NCBI GenBank assembly: GCA_018398765.1
Contig: JAHBMJ010000653.1
Location: 28,501-92,500 of the forward strand
Reading direction: 5' to 3'
From: Chromera velia
Taxonomy: Eukaryota; Sar; Chromeraceae
Length of the DNA stretch: 64,000 nucleotides
Shown one piece after another: positions 11,585 to 23,500 of the stretch. A model generated the notes under the pieces. That model made no database searches. It was not told where the DNA came from and was given only the letters and a program-made list of their open reading frames with translations. The translations under genes were made by a program, and so were the position numbers. The first letter of the stretch is position 1, and every line of letters starts with the position of its first letter.

Positions 11585-12523
11585 AGGCGAAGAGTAAAGC
11601 GGCGCTTTTCATGCGTTGTGGGACCACCAGGCTAGGCCAGAGCGAGCAGGCCAGATTCAGGGCTAAAGAAATTTTGAAAAACACGCTCGCCTTCGTAGGA
11701 ACTCTTACAGAGTTTCAAAAAACCTTAAGAATTGTCTTTATTTCCAGTTTTGTACCATCTGCACCATTTTGGAACACAAACCTGCTGATGAATAATAACA
11801 AAAAAATCCTGGGCTTATGAGGCCACATACGCTTCAAGCGGTGTAACAACAGTTTTTTATGCGTTGCGGGACCAGCTAAGCCGCAAAGCTGAGCTAGAAC
11901 GAGCAGGCTAGATTCAGGAATAAAAAAATTTTGGAAAACACGCTCGTCATCTATGCTCGTCATCACATGCAGGAACTTACACATACTGACATATATAGAC
12001 ATATTAATACATCATTTTCAAAAATAATGATATTTATTTTTTTGTATTCTATTTATGTATTGATGTGTATAGTATTGTTGCAGTTTAAAGTTATTTATAC
12101 TTCCGTATCATTTGTATCATTTTGAAATAAAAATATGCTAATACCATTGGATACTAAAAAATTGAGACGATCATGCTTTACATGGTGAAACTTAAAATAG
12201 CGCTTTTTCTGTATTATAGGACCAGGCCGCGAGATGTCGCAAGGCTGGCTGGGAATAGAGCTGGGCCAGAACGATTCAGAATGAACAGACCGGATCCAGC
12301 TAAATTAAGACGCGGGGAAAGTAGGGGAAGGAAAAAAGTAAAACGACGCTTTTTATCCGTTATGAGACTAAGTTGCCAGGCTGGACTAAAGCAAGCACGC
12401 CAGATTTAGCGATAAATTTTTTTTGAAAAAGACGTTCACTATTCTAGGAACTCATACACAGTTTCAAAAAAACTTTTAAAATAATGTTTATTTCCACTTC
12501 TGTATTATTTCTATCATTTTGAA
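11585..12523. repeat. Degenerate tandem/dispersed repeat, about four units
   Basis: A unit appears near 11585, 11850, 12190 and 12335. It contains GCGCTTTT-CATGCGTT-G-GGACCA, then CAGGCTAG-CCAGA-CGAGCAGGC-AGATT, then a run of A and CACGCTCG. The copies differ by substitutions and truncations. The first and last also share a downstream AGTTTCAAAAAA...TTTATTTCCA block. No coding potential. Confidence 0.6.
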
Positions 12524-13064
12524 TGTAGGGCCTATATGTGGCGCCGCTACGAGGCTGTCATGGTACTTAGTCGCTCGGCGGGCTACTCACACAGAGTAGG
12601 GCGCGGGATCGATGAGCACGTGTATCTGTGCACTAAATGATACTTACAGTGAGGCATGCGTTTTATAGCCGAGCAAGAGAAAGCCTGGAAGGCAGTACCC
12701 AAACTATAAGCTGTGTGCGTACTGGGCTAAGTAGTCATAAGGCTAGCAGTGTGGTGGGCTAGACAAAGATATTCTCGATCAGACGTTTATAGAGGGAGTT
12801 CCAATGGCATCTTTACTAGAGTTCTGACAACAACCACTCATGCCAATCATCCAGCTTCTACTGCCTTCTAGGCTTTCTCTTGCTTGGCTACAGATTCTGA
12901 ACGCATGCCTCACTGTAAGTATTGTTTAGTGCACAGACGCACGCGCTTATTGATCCCGCGCCCTACTCCGTCCGAGTAGCCTGTCGAGCGACTCAGTACC
13001 ATAACAGCCTCGTGGTGGCGCCACATACAGGCCCTACATCTGCCCGCTCGCCGAGGCTGACGTC

Positions 13065-13524
13065 TGTGGAGTCTTACCCTGTGGCGCCGCCCTTTAAGCC
13101 TTCGTATGCGCAGTGACTAAGTGAGCCAGCGTGCCGCGCCACATTCCGCTGCCGCGCTTTGCTTCGTACGTGTCGCGCGCGTCAATCAAAGTCGTTGAAA
13201 TCGAGTCTGACCTTCGTATTCAAGCATGCAACATGTCACTCGAGCAACGGATAGCATTGTTTGAGTCTGATGTCTGTTTGGCATAGATCGGGAGTCTGAG
13301 ACTCTGAGAGAGAGGAACAGAGAGGAGTATAAGTAGAGATTGTGTAATGATAGAATGAACCTAGCTGATTGGAATCCCAGATAGCTCTAGAGCTAAACCT
13401 TCTATAAACTGCTGCCTGAATGAGTGTTGCTCACATTCCTTCTCTAGATCTTTCCTAAGGTTCTTATCCTCGCTTTACCTTCTCTCTGGACGCCATAAGG
13501 TGGCCGGACAGGAGGGACAAAGCA
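13065..13524 (+). repeat. 5' LTR
   Basis: 460 bp, TG...CA. It contains GAGTATAAGTAGAG near 13326, a possible TATA element. The target duplication CGTC lies at 13061-13064. Confidence 0.9.
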
Positions 13525-13527
13525 TTG

Positions 13528-13545
13528 TGGTGAACGCTCAGCTCG
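13528..13545 (+). other. Putative primer-binding site of the LTR element
   Basis: TGGTGAACGCTC starts three bases after the 5' LTR. TGG is the complement of the universal tRNA 3' CCA end. Which tRNA it matches would need a comparison with the host tRNA set. Confidence 0.5.
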
Positions 13546-15071
13546 ATGAGTGTCGACTCTCGTTTTCCTTCTGTGATGGAGATCAGATCTTCCTTTTGCG
13601 CAACAGTTGAAAGCCGATTGCAACGATACGGGCACGGTCAGGCAAAGACCGTGAGTAGAGGAATTCAGCGTCCCCTTGCGTCCCAAGCTGCCCGGAGCCT
13701 TCTTTTCGAGATCATCGTGGTAGACTGGGAACTCGGGGTCACCGTGGCGTTCCTGATTGGAGAAGTGGATCGGAGACCTCTGCATGAAACCGATTGTGGA
13801 GATGTTGCTTGGTGTTACTTGGACTTTCGAGTGACTCTGTCTCATGGAGATTGCCGTCTACGAGTACATCACAATTGAAACGGCCAGTAGATTGCTTCTT
13901 TTGCTTGCTATTCTGTGAATGTGTGACTGGTTCTATGTCTGATCGAATGGGACTGGCTTGTGTCCAGCTGTGACTCTGCTGTTTGCTGTGTCTGTGTCTG
14001 TACATGACTGACTGTCTAACTCTGGCAGCTGGTGTGTGCGCTTATTTACGGTGGTTGGCATCTTTGTGTGATAATCCTTTTACATCGAAATGATGTGAAA
14101 GGTATGGGCGCTTAGCAGGAGGCTGAGTGTGCCACAGCCCTACAACCACTCCATCCATTGTGTACACATGCACATGAAGTCGTCAGGAATTCCCTCTAAA
14201 AGAGCAGAGCTGAGAGAGTTCTTTCTGCTGCAAAGTGACACGCTGTCCGAAGCCGAAAGACTTGCACTTTCGATCTTGATGTTGAGCCAGGAGGCATTGG
14301 ATGTATTTGATGTCCCTGAGGGAACGGCAGGCCTGAAGTACAAAAAGTCAAGTGTGTGACTGCTGCTGCGTGGCCGAGTTCCCCTGTGATGGGTTAGTAA
14401 ACCCCAGTTGCACCGTTCCTCTTGACTGACAGTAAGAAGGTGGAAGGATTTAAAGCTGGTGATGGCTGCTCATGAAGTAAACGATCGAACAATCAGAGCA
14501 ATGCACCTCGAGGAGTGAGGTCATGACAGAGTGTTCTAAAGTCACTTGGCTTGGCATGGTAGCTTAGTGAGAATGAGGATGGCCGATACACAAATAAGCT
14601 TTCAGGAAGCCATGAGTGGAGCAGTATGTAGCTGCACCCTTTTCTTTTCTCTACATCCCTTTGCAGCTGTTAACAATTCATTGACGCCGAGTTGGACGCA
14701 TACATATGGGTATTGTGCTCCTGGACTAGCTGGTGCTAGAGACCTACAACTCCGATCAAGTCTTCCAGTCGACGACATACACACATGGTAGACGAGTGCT
14801 CTTATTGGTGCCACCAGTATCTGCATCGCATACCTACGTCTGGGTGATCTTGGACTTGCGAGCACACCTCACACATCGTGGCGCTTTGAGATCGTTCTAA
14901 TTCACATGGCGCCCCGGCCTTTGAATATTTTGATATAGATGCCATCGAGATGGAGTTTTTGGAGTTCTAACAGCATCTACGGTGACTTGGATGAGATTTA
15001 TTTTGGGCATTGAAGCGCATGCTCGGCCTTTTTATTTGTTGATCGCGAGGACGCGATTTTTTTGTCCGTGG

Positions 15072-15083
15072 CCGGGGGGGATC
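15072..15083 (+). other. Putative polypurine tract of the LTR element
   Basis: A G-rich run (CCGGGGGGGATC) immediately precedes the 3' LTR, where the plus-strand primer is expected. It is short and imperfect. Confidence 0.45.
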
Positions 15084-15543
15084 TGTGGAGTCCTACCCTA
15101 TGGCGCCGCCCTTTAAGCCTTCGTATGCGCCGTGACTAAGTGAGCCAGCGTGCCGCGCCACATTCCGCCACCGCGCTTTGCTTCGTACGTGTCGCGTGCG
15201 TCGATCAAAGTCGTTGAAATCGAGTCTGACCTTCGTATTCAAGCATGCAACATGTCACTCAAGCAACGGATAGCATTGTTTGAGTTTGATGTCTGTTTGG
15301 CATAGATCGGGAGTCTGAGACTCTGAGAGAGAGGAACAGAGAGGAGTATAAGTAGAGATTGTGTAATGATAGAATGAACCTAGCTGATTGGAATCCCAGA
15401 TAGCTCTGGAGCTAAACCTTCTATAAACTGCTGCCTGAATGAGTGTTGCTCACATTCCTTCTCTAGATCTTCCCTAAGGTTCTTATCCTCGCTTTACCTT
15501 CTCTCTGGACGCCATAAGGTGGCCGGATAGGAGGGACAAAGCA
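15084..15543 (+). repeat. 3' LTR
   Basis: 460 bp, colinear with the 5' LTR without visible length change. It is followed directly by the target duplication CGTC (15544-15547). Confidence 0.9.
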
Positions 15544-15712
15544 CGTCCACGTTCGGCTCACACTGTCTTTCTTTTTCTTTCACCATTCGTATTCCAGCCC
15601 TACATCTGCCCACTCGCTGAGTGGCTTGGGTAGGCAAACTTAATTCATTCAATCTTAATTCCTTCCATCAGATTCCTTCATTCAAACAAAGTGATCACGC
15701 AGTAGCAACAAA

Positions 15713-16163
15713 ATGACAATGGCGCTGAGCTCCAAGCTTGGATCGCTGAACAAGAAAATACAGTCAACGGTCACCTCCAAAACGGATGTATGTAGCTCAG
15801 TACACCCTCTTACGCATATTAGCTAGTAACCCTGAGCACTCAATTTCCAGTCGACTGTTCAGGATACACGCTGGCCTCCAGTCCCGAAGGACCGCAATAC
15901 CTTCCATCTCCAGCCTATAACATACTCAGTGTGTTGCACACATTACCCTCTCTAGTCCTCTCCAGTTTATCTTCTCACCTCAGGCCCCCCGCTGCGCCAA
16001 GGTCGAAATCGCACGTAGCCTGCTTATGGATGTGCAGCTCCGTGCTCCTTCACATACTCCTGACAGTCGGAAGCAAAAATTACAGTCCTCTGCGAGCGGT
16101 GCCATGACAATGATCTGCATGCATACCAGAGGATTCAGACACTGCGACGCGCAGTCAGAATAA
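15713..16163 (+). CDS. Candidate three-exon gene, 110 residues, unknown
   Basis: The exons are 15713-15787, 15851-15928 and 15984-16163. The ATG follows AACAAA. Donors are GTATGT and GTGTGT; acceptors are TTTCCAG and CACCTCAG. All junctions are in phase 0 and the last exon ends in TAA. The protein starts MTMALSSKLGSLNKK and has a middle WPPVPKD segment and a basic, serine-rich end. I recognise no family. The model lies just past the repeat nest, and a minus-strand frame overlaps exon 3, so it could be a chance assembly. Confidence 0.35.
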
Positions 16164-16808
16164 GACAAATATGACCACACACCGGCGAATATGGCCGTAA
16201 ACAGCCGGGTTTTCTCTTTCTTCTTTCGATGCAAAGTTGACGGTCTGACGCAAAGTCAACACACTGCTCAGAACTTCTAATCGCAAAGATGTGCTTTTAG
16301 AATTCATAGCATATGGGGCATGGTTCGACGTGCAGTCAACACTCTCACTCTTCTGTTTGCTGTGTCAGTATTATGCATGTGCACTCTTGTACTCTCGCTC
16401 CCAGTCCCTCTTATTTTTCCTTCTTCTCCCCCTTTTCTTTTTTCACTCTTCCTCCCTGAACTCCAGACAGATAGCAGGGAAGTAAAGACAATAGATAATA
16501 TAAGACAGAGACAGCAAGAGAAACCACACACTAACATTCGCCCTACAGACATCCCGGCCGAAGTTATCAGCCCCCAGGCAGCCATTTCCAGGAACTGAAG
16601 ACATACAGCCTCTCCTTTCCCTGCCCCACTATCATTCCCTCATGCAGTCATTTCTCTTCTTTGCGACATCGCCTCTTCTCTTTTGTGCTTGCATCTCTTC
16701 TCTTCAGCAATGACCTCAAAATCTCTATGTATCAGTTTCCTCACTTCTTTCTCTCTCTCTCCTTCTTTCATTCTTCTTTCTTTCCCTCCATCCCAACCAC
16801 CTGGATCC

Positions 16809-17223
16809 CTATGATGCATTCTTATCTAGAGAAGCAAGAGAGTCAGGATGCAGGGAAACACTGTAAGAGAACTAAGCACCCAAAGCCAACGTCATCTCAA
16901 CACACATTCTCCTTCACCTCTAACACCCACTGAGTCTCCTTCCTCCCCCCAAAAATAAATTTCCCAAATTTAACCCTCAACCAAAAGAAAACAATCCAGG
17001 AGTTCACTAACTTGGAGATGTGCAGCAGCCGCGATGCCCCTATGGCACTACTGAGCGTTTGGAAACGTGGTACACCTGGTTGCGAACGAAGACAAAGATC
17101 ACACACCTCCAGTCACCACAACTAAACCTCCACTCTACAAGATGCTCTTCCTCCTTCCATCCTAAACCTCTCACAGAGCAAAACAGCCAAGAGCATCTTC
17201 TGCATCACCTGGGCACGTTCCAT
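16809..17223 (-). CDS. Candidate small three-exon gene, 54 residues, unknown
   Basis: The minus-strand exons are 17223-17175, 17075-17012 and 16860-16809. Donors are GTGAGA and GTTAGT; acceptors are AACCAG and TTACAG. Phases 1 and 2 close and the frame ends in TAG. The peptide starts MERAQVMQKMLLAVLLC, which could be a short hydrophobic anchor. It is small enough that coincidence is possible; I list it so it can be tested against transcripts. Pyrimidine-rich DNA with no gene signal lies on both sides. Confidence 0.28.
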
Positions 17224-17659
17224 GTAGGCCTGGACACCTCGTACTTCATTGTAGCACAATCAGCAGAGACAGCAGTCAGTCAGTCAGTCAGTTCAGTCAA
17301 CCAGACTGAATGGTCTCCCTCCTCAAGCTTGTCCTTCTGGACCCTCATCTCTAGCGGGCCAGCAACCTTGAGTTCCTCAAGACAAAGAGAATAGAAAGAA
17401 ACACTGCGCTCCATTACATCTGGAAGAGAATCTCAAATCTGCCATAAATTTTGATTCGAGAATAAACAATACAAAGGAGACGAAATGTCTTTTCTTTTAA
17501 CGAGTTTTTCCACGGATGAGCTGGCACTGTACTCTTGTCAGTACAGACCTTGCGTACAATGGTGAGAATTCTCTGTCCAGTCTAACTATTTATCAATACT
17601 GCAAAGTTTGCGATCCATATCACATCTGCCTCCCTGTGTTGCCAAAAGCTCTGCTAACC

Positions 17660-18070
17660 AAACTGTAAGCTGTATATGTATTGGGCTAAGTAATCATGAG
17701 GCTAGCAGTGTGGTGGGCTAGACAAAGATATTCTCGATCAGACATTTATAGAGGGAGTTCCATCTTAGAGTTCTGACAACAACTACTCATCCCAATCATC
17801 CAGCTTCTACTGCCTTCCAGGCTCTCTCTTGCTTGGCTACAGAATGCATACCTCACTGTAAGTATCGTTTAGTGCATAGACGTACACGCTTATCGATCTC
17901 ACGTCCTACTCCGTACGAGTAGTCCGTTGAGCGACTATATATAAGTACCATGACAGCCTTGTGGTGGCGCTACGTACAGGCTCTACATCTGCCTGCTCGC
18001 CGAGGCCAACGTCCATGCTCGGCTCACACTGTCTTTCGTTTTCTCTCACCATCCATATTCCAGCCCTACA
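17660..18070. mobile_element. Second copy of the foldback repeat (left arm missing, LTR-free)
   Basis: It is colinear with 12701-13064 plus 15544-15604: spacer, right arm (GTGGTGGCGC, CTACATCTGCC) and tail ending CCAGCCCTACA. At the position matching the LTR insertion it reads GAGGCCAACGTCCATG. This is an intact site carrying one CGTC, so the copy supplies the empty-site evidence for the LTR element. The left inverted arm is absent. Confidence 0.8.
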
Positions 18071-18785
18071 TAGCTGCGTATTTGCGAATGAATATTTAAA
18101 AAAAAATTGGGTTCATGACGTTAGTGTCCCTAGCAGTGTCCTAGTCAGTGTCACGTCACGCACACTTCAAGCAGTGTAAAGAAGATGCCCGGAAATACGC
18201 GGTACGCGTGCATAGCTGATGCTAGCGGCACTAGCGGATATGAACAAAAAGAGTCGCGCTACCATATATAGCCGTGACAGACCATGAGAAAGGCTAAAAC
18301 TTAAAAGAGAAAGAGGAAAAGAATATCAATTACAACATTAGGATAATTATGAATTATCCATTTATATCATATCTCATATGACTTTTATTTATTTTTAGAT
18401 TCATCTGTACAACCTTATAATTATAGAGTCAAATTTAGAGAAGTTATGATTTCTTTTAAAATTTATAAAATTCAAAAGCTTGAAAACACTTCAGGTGAAT
18501 GCATTCTTAGTCTTAAGTAAACACGAACGGAAATTATTAAGGGAAACGATTGAACTGTACGTTTAACTTATTGAAATATGATTTACTTATTCACTTCTCT
18601 TCATGTTTATTTTCTCTTCATTTTTTTAGAGGGAGAACATTTCCCCCCCCTCTGATCCTCCTTCTGTATAATATTCAATACATCACACTGTATACCCCTG
18701 GAACGTTGCACACATCCATTTTAGCTGCCAGTGGTTTTGAATTTGTAAACTTTTACCAGAACTTTCAGGAAAAAATGACGATGTT
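18071..18785. other. AT-rich spacer downstream of the UbiB-family gene
   Basis: AT-rich sequence without exons I can support. It probably contains the 3' untranslated region and terminator of the minus-strand gene ending at 18786. No canonical poly(A) signal stands out. Confidence 0.5.
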
Positions 18786-19027
18786 TCACCGGCCTCTGAT
18801 GCTGTCACGCACTAGGTAGGGAAGAGCTGCGTCAATCAGATCCAGTGAGGGGTCCAGTCTTCGTGCAAGCCCCTCCAAAATGACCACTGCAATCACGACG
18901 GACGCGAAGCAGCTATCCAGCTGGACGCGGTGCTTGCACGACAGCGAAAGCATGCGAGTCAAGACAGAACCTACCTTGACATTCTCCAAACGAAGACCCC
19001 CCTGCACAACATCAATGAAATGCGCGC

Positions 19028-19115
<88 letters not shown>

Positions 19116-20443
19116 TATCCGGAAAAATGTGCCAGAAGAACATGACAGTTTGAGTTAAGCAGGCACGATCATAATTTTTGCACGCGTGTAGTCGAAACGC
19201 AGCACCCTCAAAGACTCTCAAAACACGCAGCAGATAATTAAAAAAAGCCTTGGGAAAAGGAAAAAATGAATACAGAAAGGAAAGACGAAAGAGAGGGGGG
19301 TAATTTGGAACAGGAGACCGGGAGACAGACCCTCATGAAAGTGTTCACAAGGTCAGCAACTTCCGCACAGTACGCCTCTCTGTCTCTGCACTGTTCCTGA
19401 GGCGACCGCTCAATTATCAAACGTCCCGCCAGGTGCCCATCTCTCATCGCTACGGCTTTGAAAACGTCCCGAAAATTTCTCCTGTCGCTTCCCTCCAGAG
19501 CGGTCACCAATCCACAGTCCAGAATGATCAGGTCAATGCCTGTCTCCTCATCTTCTTCCAACGCATCCAGTGTCGATCTCCCTTCCCCCCCCCCTTCCTC
19601 CTCTACCCGGGTGGCATGGCTCCTTTTGGGGGCAGAGGACGAACGCGAGGAGGCCAAACGTCTCTCTCTGACCAAAATGTTTCCGGGGTGGAGGTCGGCG
19701 TGGATGAAGTGATCCTTGAACAGCATCTGCACAAAAACAATCCGGAGAGGCGAAACGTCTGTTCTTTCTTCAAAAAGGCCAGGAAACCAATGCAGGCAAG
19801 TTATGCTTACAGAAGTAATTGCATCCAGCAAGCAAGTAGACGGCACGAAGATGGAAGAAAGTGCACCAGCCATCGCAAAACTGCCTGCCGAAAAGTTAAT
19901 CTCTACGTTCAAGTTTGCCACACCTTTGGGATTTCCCCCTCGTCCCCTGCCTCCCCATCGGCCGCACTCACTTGCAGAAATGCATGTATACAGAGGGAGC
20001 CCACTCGACGTCTGAGAATTTCCTTGGTTTCGTTTTTCTGAAGCCACGATCCGATAGGGGTTCCCTCTTCAAAACTTTCAATCAAAACCTCCTCAGTGCA
20101 CACGGAGAGGAAAATTTCGGGAAACAAAACTCGCCCAAGACGATTTTCCTTTTCGGGAAGAACTCCTCCCCCCCCTCCTCCAGTCAGCACACCTTTCAAA
20201 ACAGAAGATACAACTCCGACGCTGGCCGAGGCCAGCCGTGCCTTTTCTTCCATTGTGCCTTCACTTCCCGGAGTCGCAAAATTCGACCGAAAACGCTCAC
20301 CAGCCTCCGCTTCGATCCTCATGTCTACTTGCCGAAGCATGTGACGCGAGAACTCAGCAACACTGCAGGCAGGCAGGCAGGCAGGCAGGCAGGCACGCAG
20401 GTAAGCAAGCTGGAGAAAAATGCAGAAACAAGAAAAGAGAAAA

Positions 20444-20474
<31 letters not shown>

Positions 20475-20476
20475 GA

Positions 20477-20508
<32 letters not shown>

Positions 20509-23500
20509 AGGAAGGAAGGAAGGAAGGAAGGAAGGAAGAAAGGAGAGAGAGGAAGGAGGGCGGCCTAAAATATTTCTCTCTCGATAGAGAGAATTGGAAC
20601 ATTTTTTAATCATCTTTTGGCGTGGAGAAACCATGGCAGGAAAACCGCACGTTCATTCACACCGCCTTCGATCGGTCTTTCCTCGTTCAGCCCTCCTTTC
20701 TTCCTCCATATCCATCGCCGTCCCACCACACATCTGAATTTTTCTCCCAATCCCTGACTGACTGACCTTTTGGTGGGTGCCATCCAGTAGAAGAAGTCGA
20801 AACACTCAAGGAACGAAGCAACGGCAGCCATGAGCATTAAATCTGCATACACTCTCGCACACACACACACACACACACACACATGTACAAATATATATAC
20901 AGAGAGATAACATGTATGTATAGAGAGAGAGAGGGCGAGAGAGAGGGAGAGAGAGGAAGGGAGAGAGGCTGACAGGAAAAACTAGACAACCATTCTATCT
21001 CCAACTCCCCAGAAAGAAAGAAAGAAAGAAAGAGGGGTCCCCAAAGGCCAACAGAGAGAAACAAAAGCCAGGCAGACTGACAGGTGCATGCATACCTCTT
21101 ACTCTACTGCAAGCGGGCAAACACCAAGACGACACACTACAGGAATCCCTGACCGAATGCCAAAGAGAACACAAAAAGAAAAGCCTGCCAATGTTTTGGA
21201 GCCTCTGAGTCGACCCACCTGTTTCAACGGAAACCCGGCAGCCCGGATGCACAACCTTCACAGCAACATCCCTCCAACAATCAGCCCCTCCACTTGGTCT
21301 TTCAAGTTGGCCCGACTCTCCCCTCTTGCTTGGCTCTGTTTTGTCTTGCCTCAGTTTCCCTTTATAAACCTGAAAAACACAAACCAGGAACACACACACT
21401 GTGTGCTTGACGTGGATGGGTTCGGGATTCATGCAATGTAGTGAGTAAAAGCCGAGAAAGACGTATCTCAAAACTGCAGATAGAGGAGCACGATGACTCC
21501 GAGTCTCTGCATCCATCCCTCTGCTCCTCTCTCTGTCGTCACCGTGACGTCGAACCGAAACTTAGTGCTGAGGAAATCCAAGATTGCAGCCATTCCTTTC
21601 CTTTCCTTTGCAGCCTGGATCCTGTGGAGCAGCTGCTTACTCAACAGCACTCTTCCAATCGGACGATTGCTCTTGCCCTACTGTTTCTTCATAGCAGAGA
21701 CTGTCGAGTGCATGGAGGGAGATGTACAACCTTTAAGTGAGAAACAAAAGAAAGAGGACAAACATGAAGCACAACTGTGGGTGTCGGCTCATTCACATGC
21801 AACAGGGGGCTGGGAGGGAGGGAGGGCTGACTTGTGCGATACAACCAGAGCCCACTGGTCTGCAGGGGTGGTACATTCAGACAGGCGCAGAAAGTGTGTA
21901 GAAAACGAAAAAGGCGAGAGTGAAAACTGACCGAAGACTCTGCGAAACAGAAATTAGCATACAAATCAGGCCGATGGAAGACAGGCAGCTCGACGAAAGG
22001 TGAAAGAAATTGAAGGAAGGAAAGAAATTCGAATTCCATGACAGAATCAAAGACAGAAGAAAACAGGAAAGTGGATATTCGAAAGCCACCCATCTGCTTT
22101 GGTGTCTGTCGCTTCTGTTGACTGACTGACTCCTCTTCGATCTGCAGCCACTCTTTCCACTTGTCCCCAAATGCGCGTCTCAGTACTTTGTCAGTGGCTG
22201 AACGGGAGTGAGGTCGGACCCTTGAGTGAAATCTGCATCCATCCGTGCACCCATGATCCAGAAGAGAGAATGACGGCAAAGTAGAAACTGCCAGAATCGC
22301 GTTATTGAGAGCTGATCAGCAGACAAGAGAACAGCGATCCGAATTCCAGATTGCAGGGAAAGTCAGTCAAGCAGTCGGCCGAGTCCTTCTAAAGTCGGCC
22401 AGGTCACTACTCAATCAGCCATTCAGAGAGAGAGAGAGAGATTTCTCCGAAGTCTCTTCACATTCAATCAAGGCGCGAGAAAGACCGATTTCCCTTTTCC
22501 CTGTGAATCAACATTGTCGCTGGTCGAGAAACAAGCATCATCTTTCCTTGCCAATCGCACGCGCAACCAAAATCTTCCATTATAAGCAATGTTCATACTC
22601 GAATGCTGTCTCATTTTCTGCTGTGCAATGCATTACGACTTCTTTCTTCCACACTCAAGGCCAGGGCTGGGTACTCCTTCCGGTATCTGGCCAGTCGGAA
22701 AAAAGGACCCTCAAGACACCTTTTCGTCTGCCTGCCGTCGCCACCCGCTGCCTTCATTTGACTTGCTGACCTCGCACACCTCTCACAGAAAGAGGGGGGG
22801 AAGAGGTCCTGTCGGGTCCCTGCCCACTGCATGAACTTAATATAACAGGGCCCGCACATCTCCACGGCCCAATACAGAAAACCCCACCGCACATCTTCAG
22901 CCCACTGAAGCTTCGCAGGCGAGGAATCAAAGAGAACGCAGATCCAAAGAAAACACTCCAGGGGAAGCGCTAAGGCGAAAAGAGAGGCCAGCTGAATGGA
23001 CTTCACTAATCCTCGGAGACAGAAAAGGAGACGGATTAATAGAGACTTGAACCATTGAAACCAGGTCCGCTTTTTAGTACGCACTCTTTCTGCATCTCCC
23101 CTTTCCTCTGGCACCTCTTCATCTCTGCCATCTCCACTCTGTATACCCAATCTTTCTCTCTCCAGTGACGCTCTCGCTCCCACACCTCCCTCCTCTTTCG
23201 CTACGTCCACGTCTCGATGAACAGACCGAATCCCGTCTCCGTCTCCGTCTCTCCGGACTCCGTCTCCGTCTCTTCGCTCTCGAGGTTTGTGGGAAAAAAA
23301 CGGAAATCCATCATGTGATCGAACACATCTCAGTGACTCCCAAATACTTCGAAATTGCTCTTCTGGAGACGCAAAGACTGGAGAGAGAAGGACGCAGGAC
23401 GGTTGGAAGGATCCTCGGAGAACGGAAGACCAAAAGAGCTGATCGGTCTCACCCCGGGCATTCGTGCCAGTCAAGAAAGATTTCCAAAAAGAGCCGGCAC

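Larger units (their letters stand above)
13065..15543 (+). mobile_element. Complete non-autonomous LTR retrotransposon (TRIM/LARD-like), 2,479 bp
   Basis: Two 460-bp direct repeats (13065-13524, 15084-15543) begin TGTGGAGTC and end GGGACAAAGCA, the canonical TG...CA ends. The 4-bp sequence CGTC is present just before the first and just after the second, a target duplication. By eye the LTRs differ at roughly 13 positions, so the insertion is not brand new. The 1.56-kb interior has no gag, protease, reverse transcriptase or integrase frame; the longest open stretches are about 75-110 codons and unrecognised. A primer-binding-like TGGTGAACGCTC lies three bases after the 5' LTR, and a G-run lies before the 3' LTR. 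Both support plus-strand orientation. It must depend on enzymes from another element. Confidence 0.9.
12524..15604. mobile_element. Foldback-type repeat interrupted by an LTR element
   Basis: The left arm 12524-12697 and right arm 12859-13038 are imperfect inverted repeats of about 175 bp. They begin TGTAGGGCC and end GGCCCTACA, with a 160-bp spacer. The repeat continues past the right arm (TCTGCCCGCTCGCCGAGGC) and is split at 13064/15544 by an LTR retrotransposon. It then resumes and ends in CCAGCCCTACA at 15604. A second copy of spacer, right arm and tail at 17660-18070 lacks the LTR insertion, which shows the original continuity. There is no coding sequence, so it is a non-autonomous hairpin-forming element. 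Confidence 0.75.

Noticed and set aside
15980-16234. Minus-strand 84-codon frame as a CHCH-type small mitochondrial protein
   Set aside because: Cysteine spacing does not match twin CX9C and no flanking exons are in phase.
20354-20602. Lys/Glu- and Phe/Leu/Ser-rich frames in the (GAAA)n tract
   Set aside because: Intronic microsatellite translation within the UbiB-family gene.
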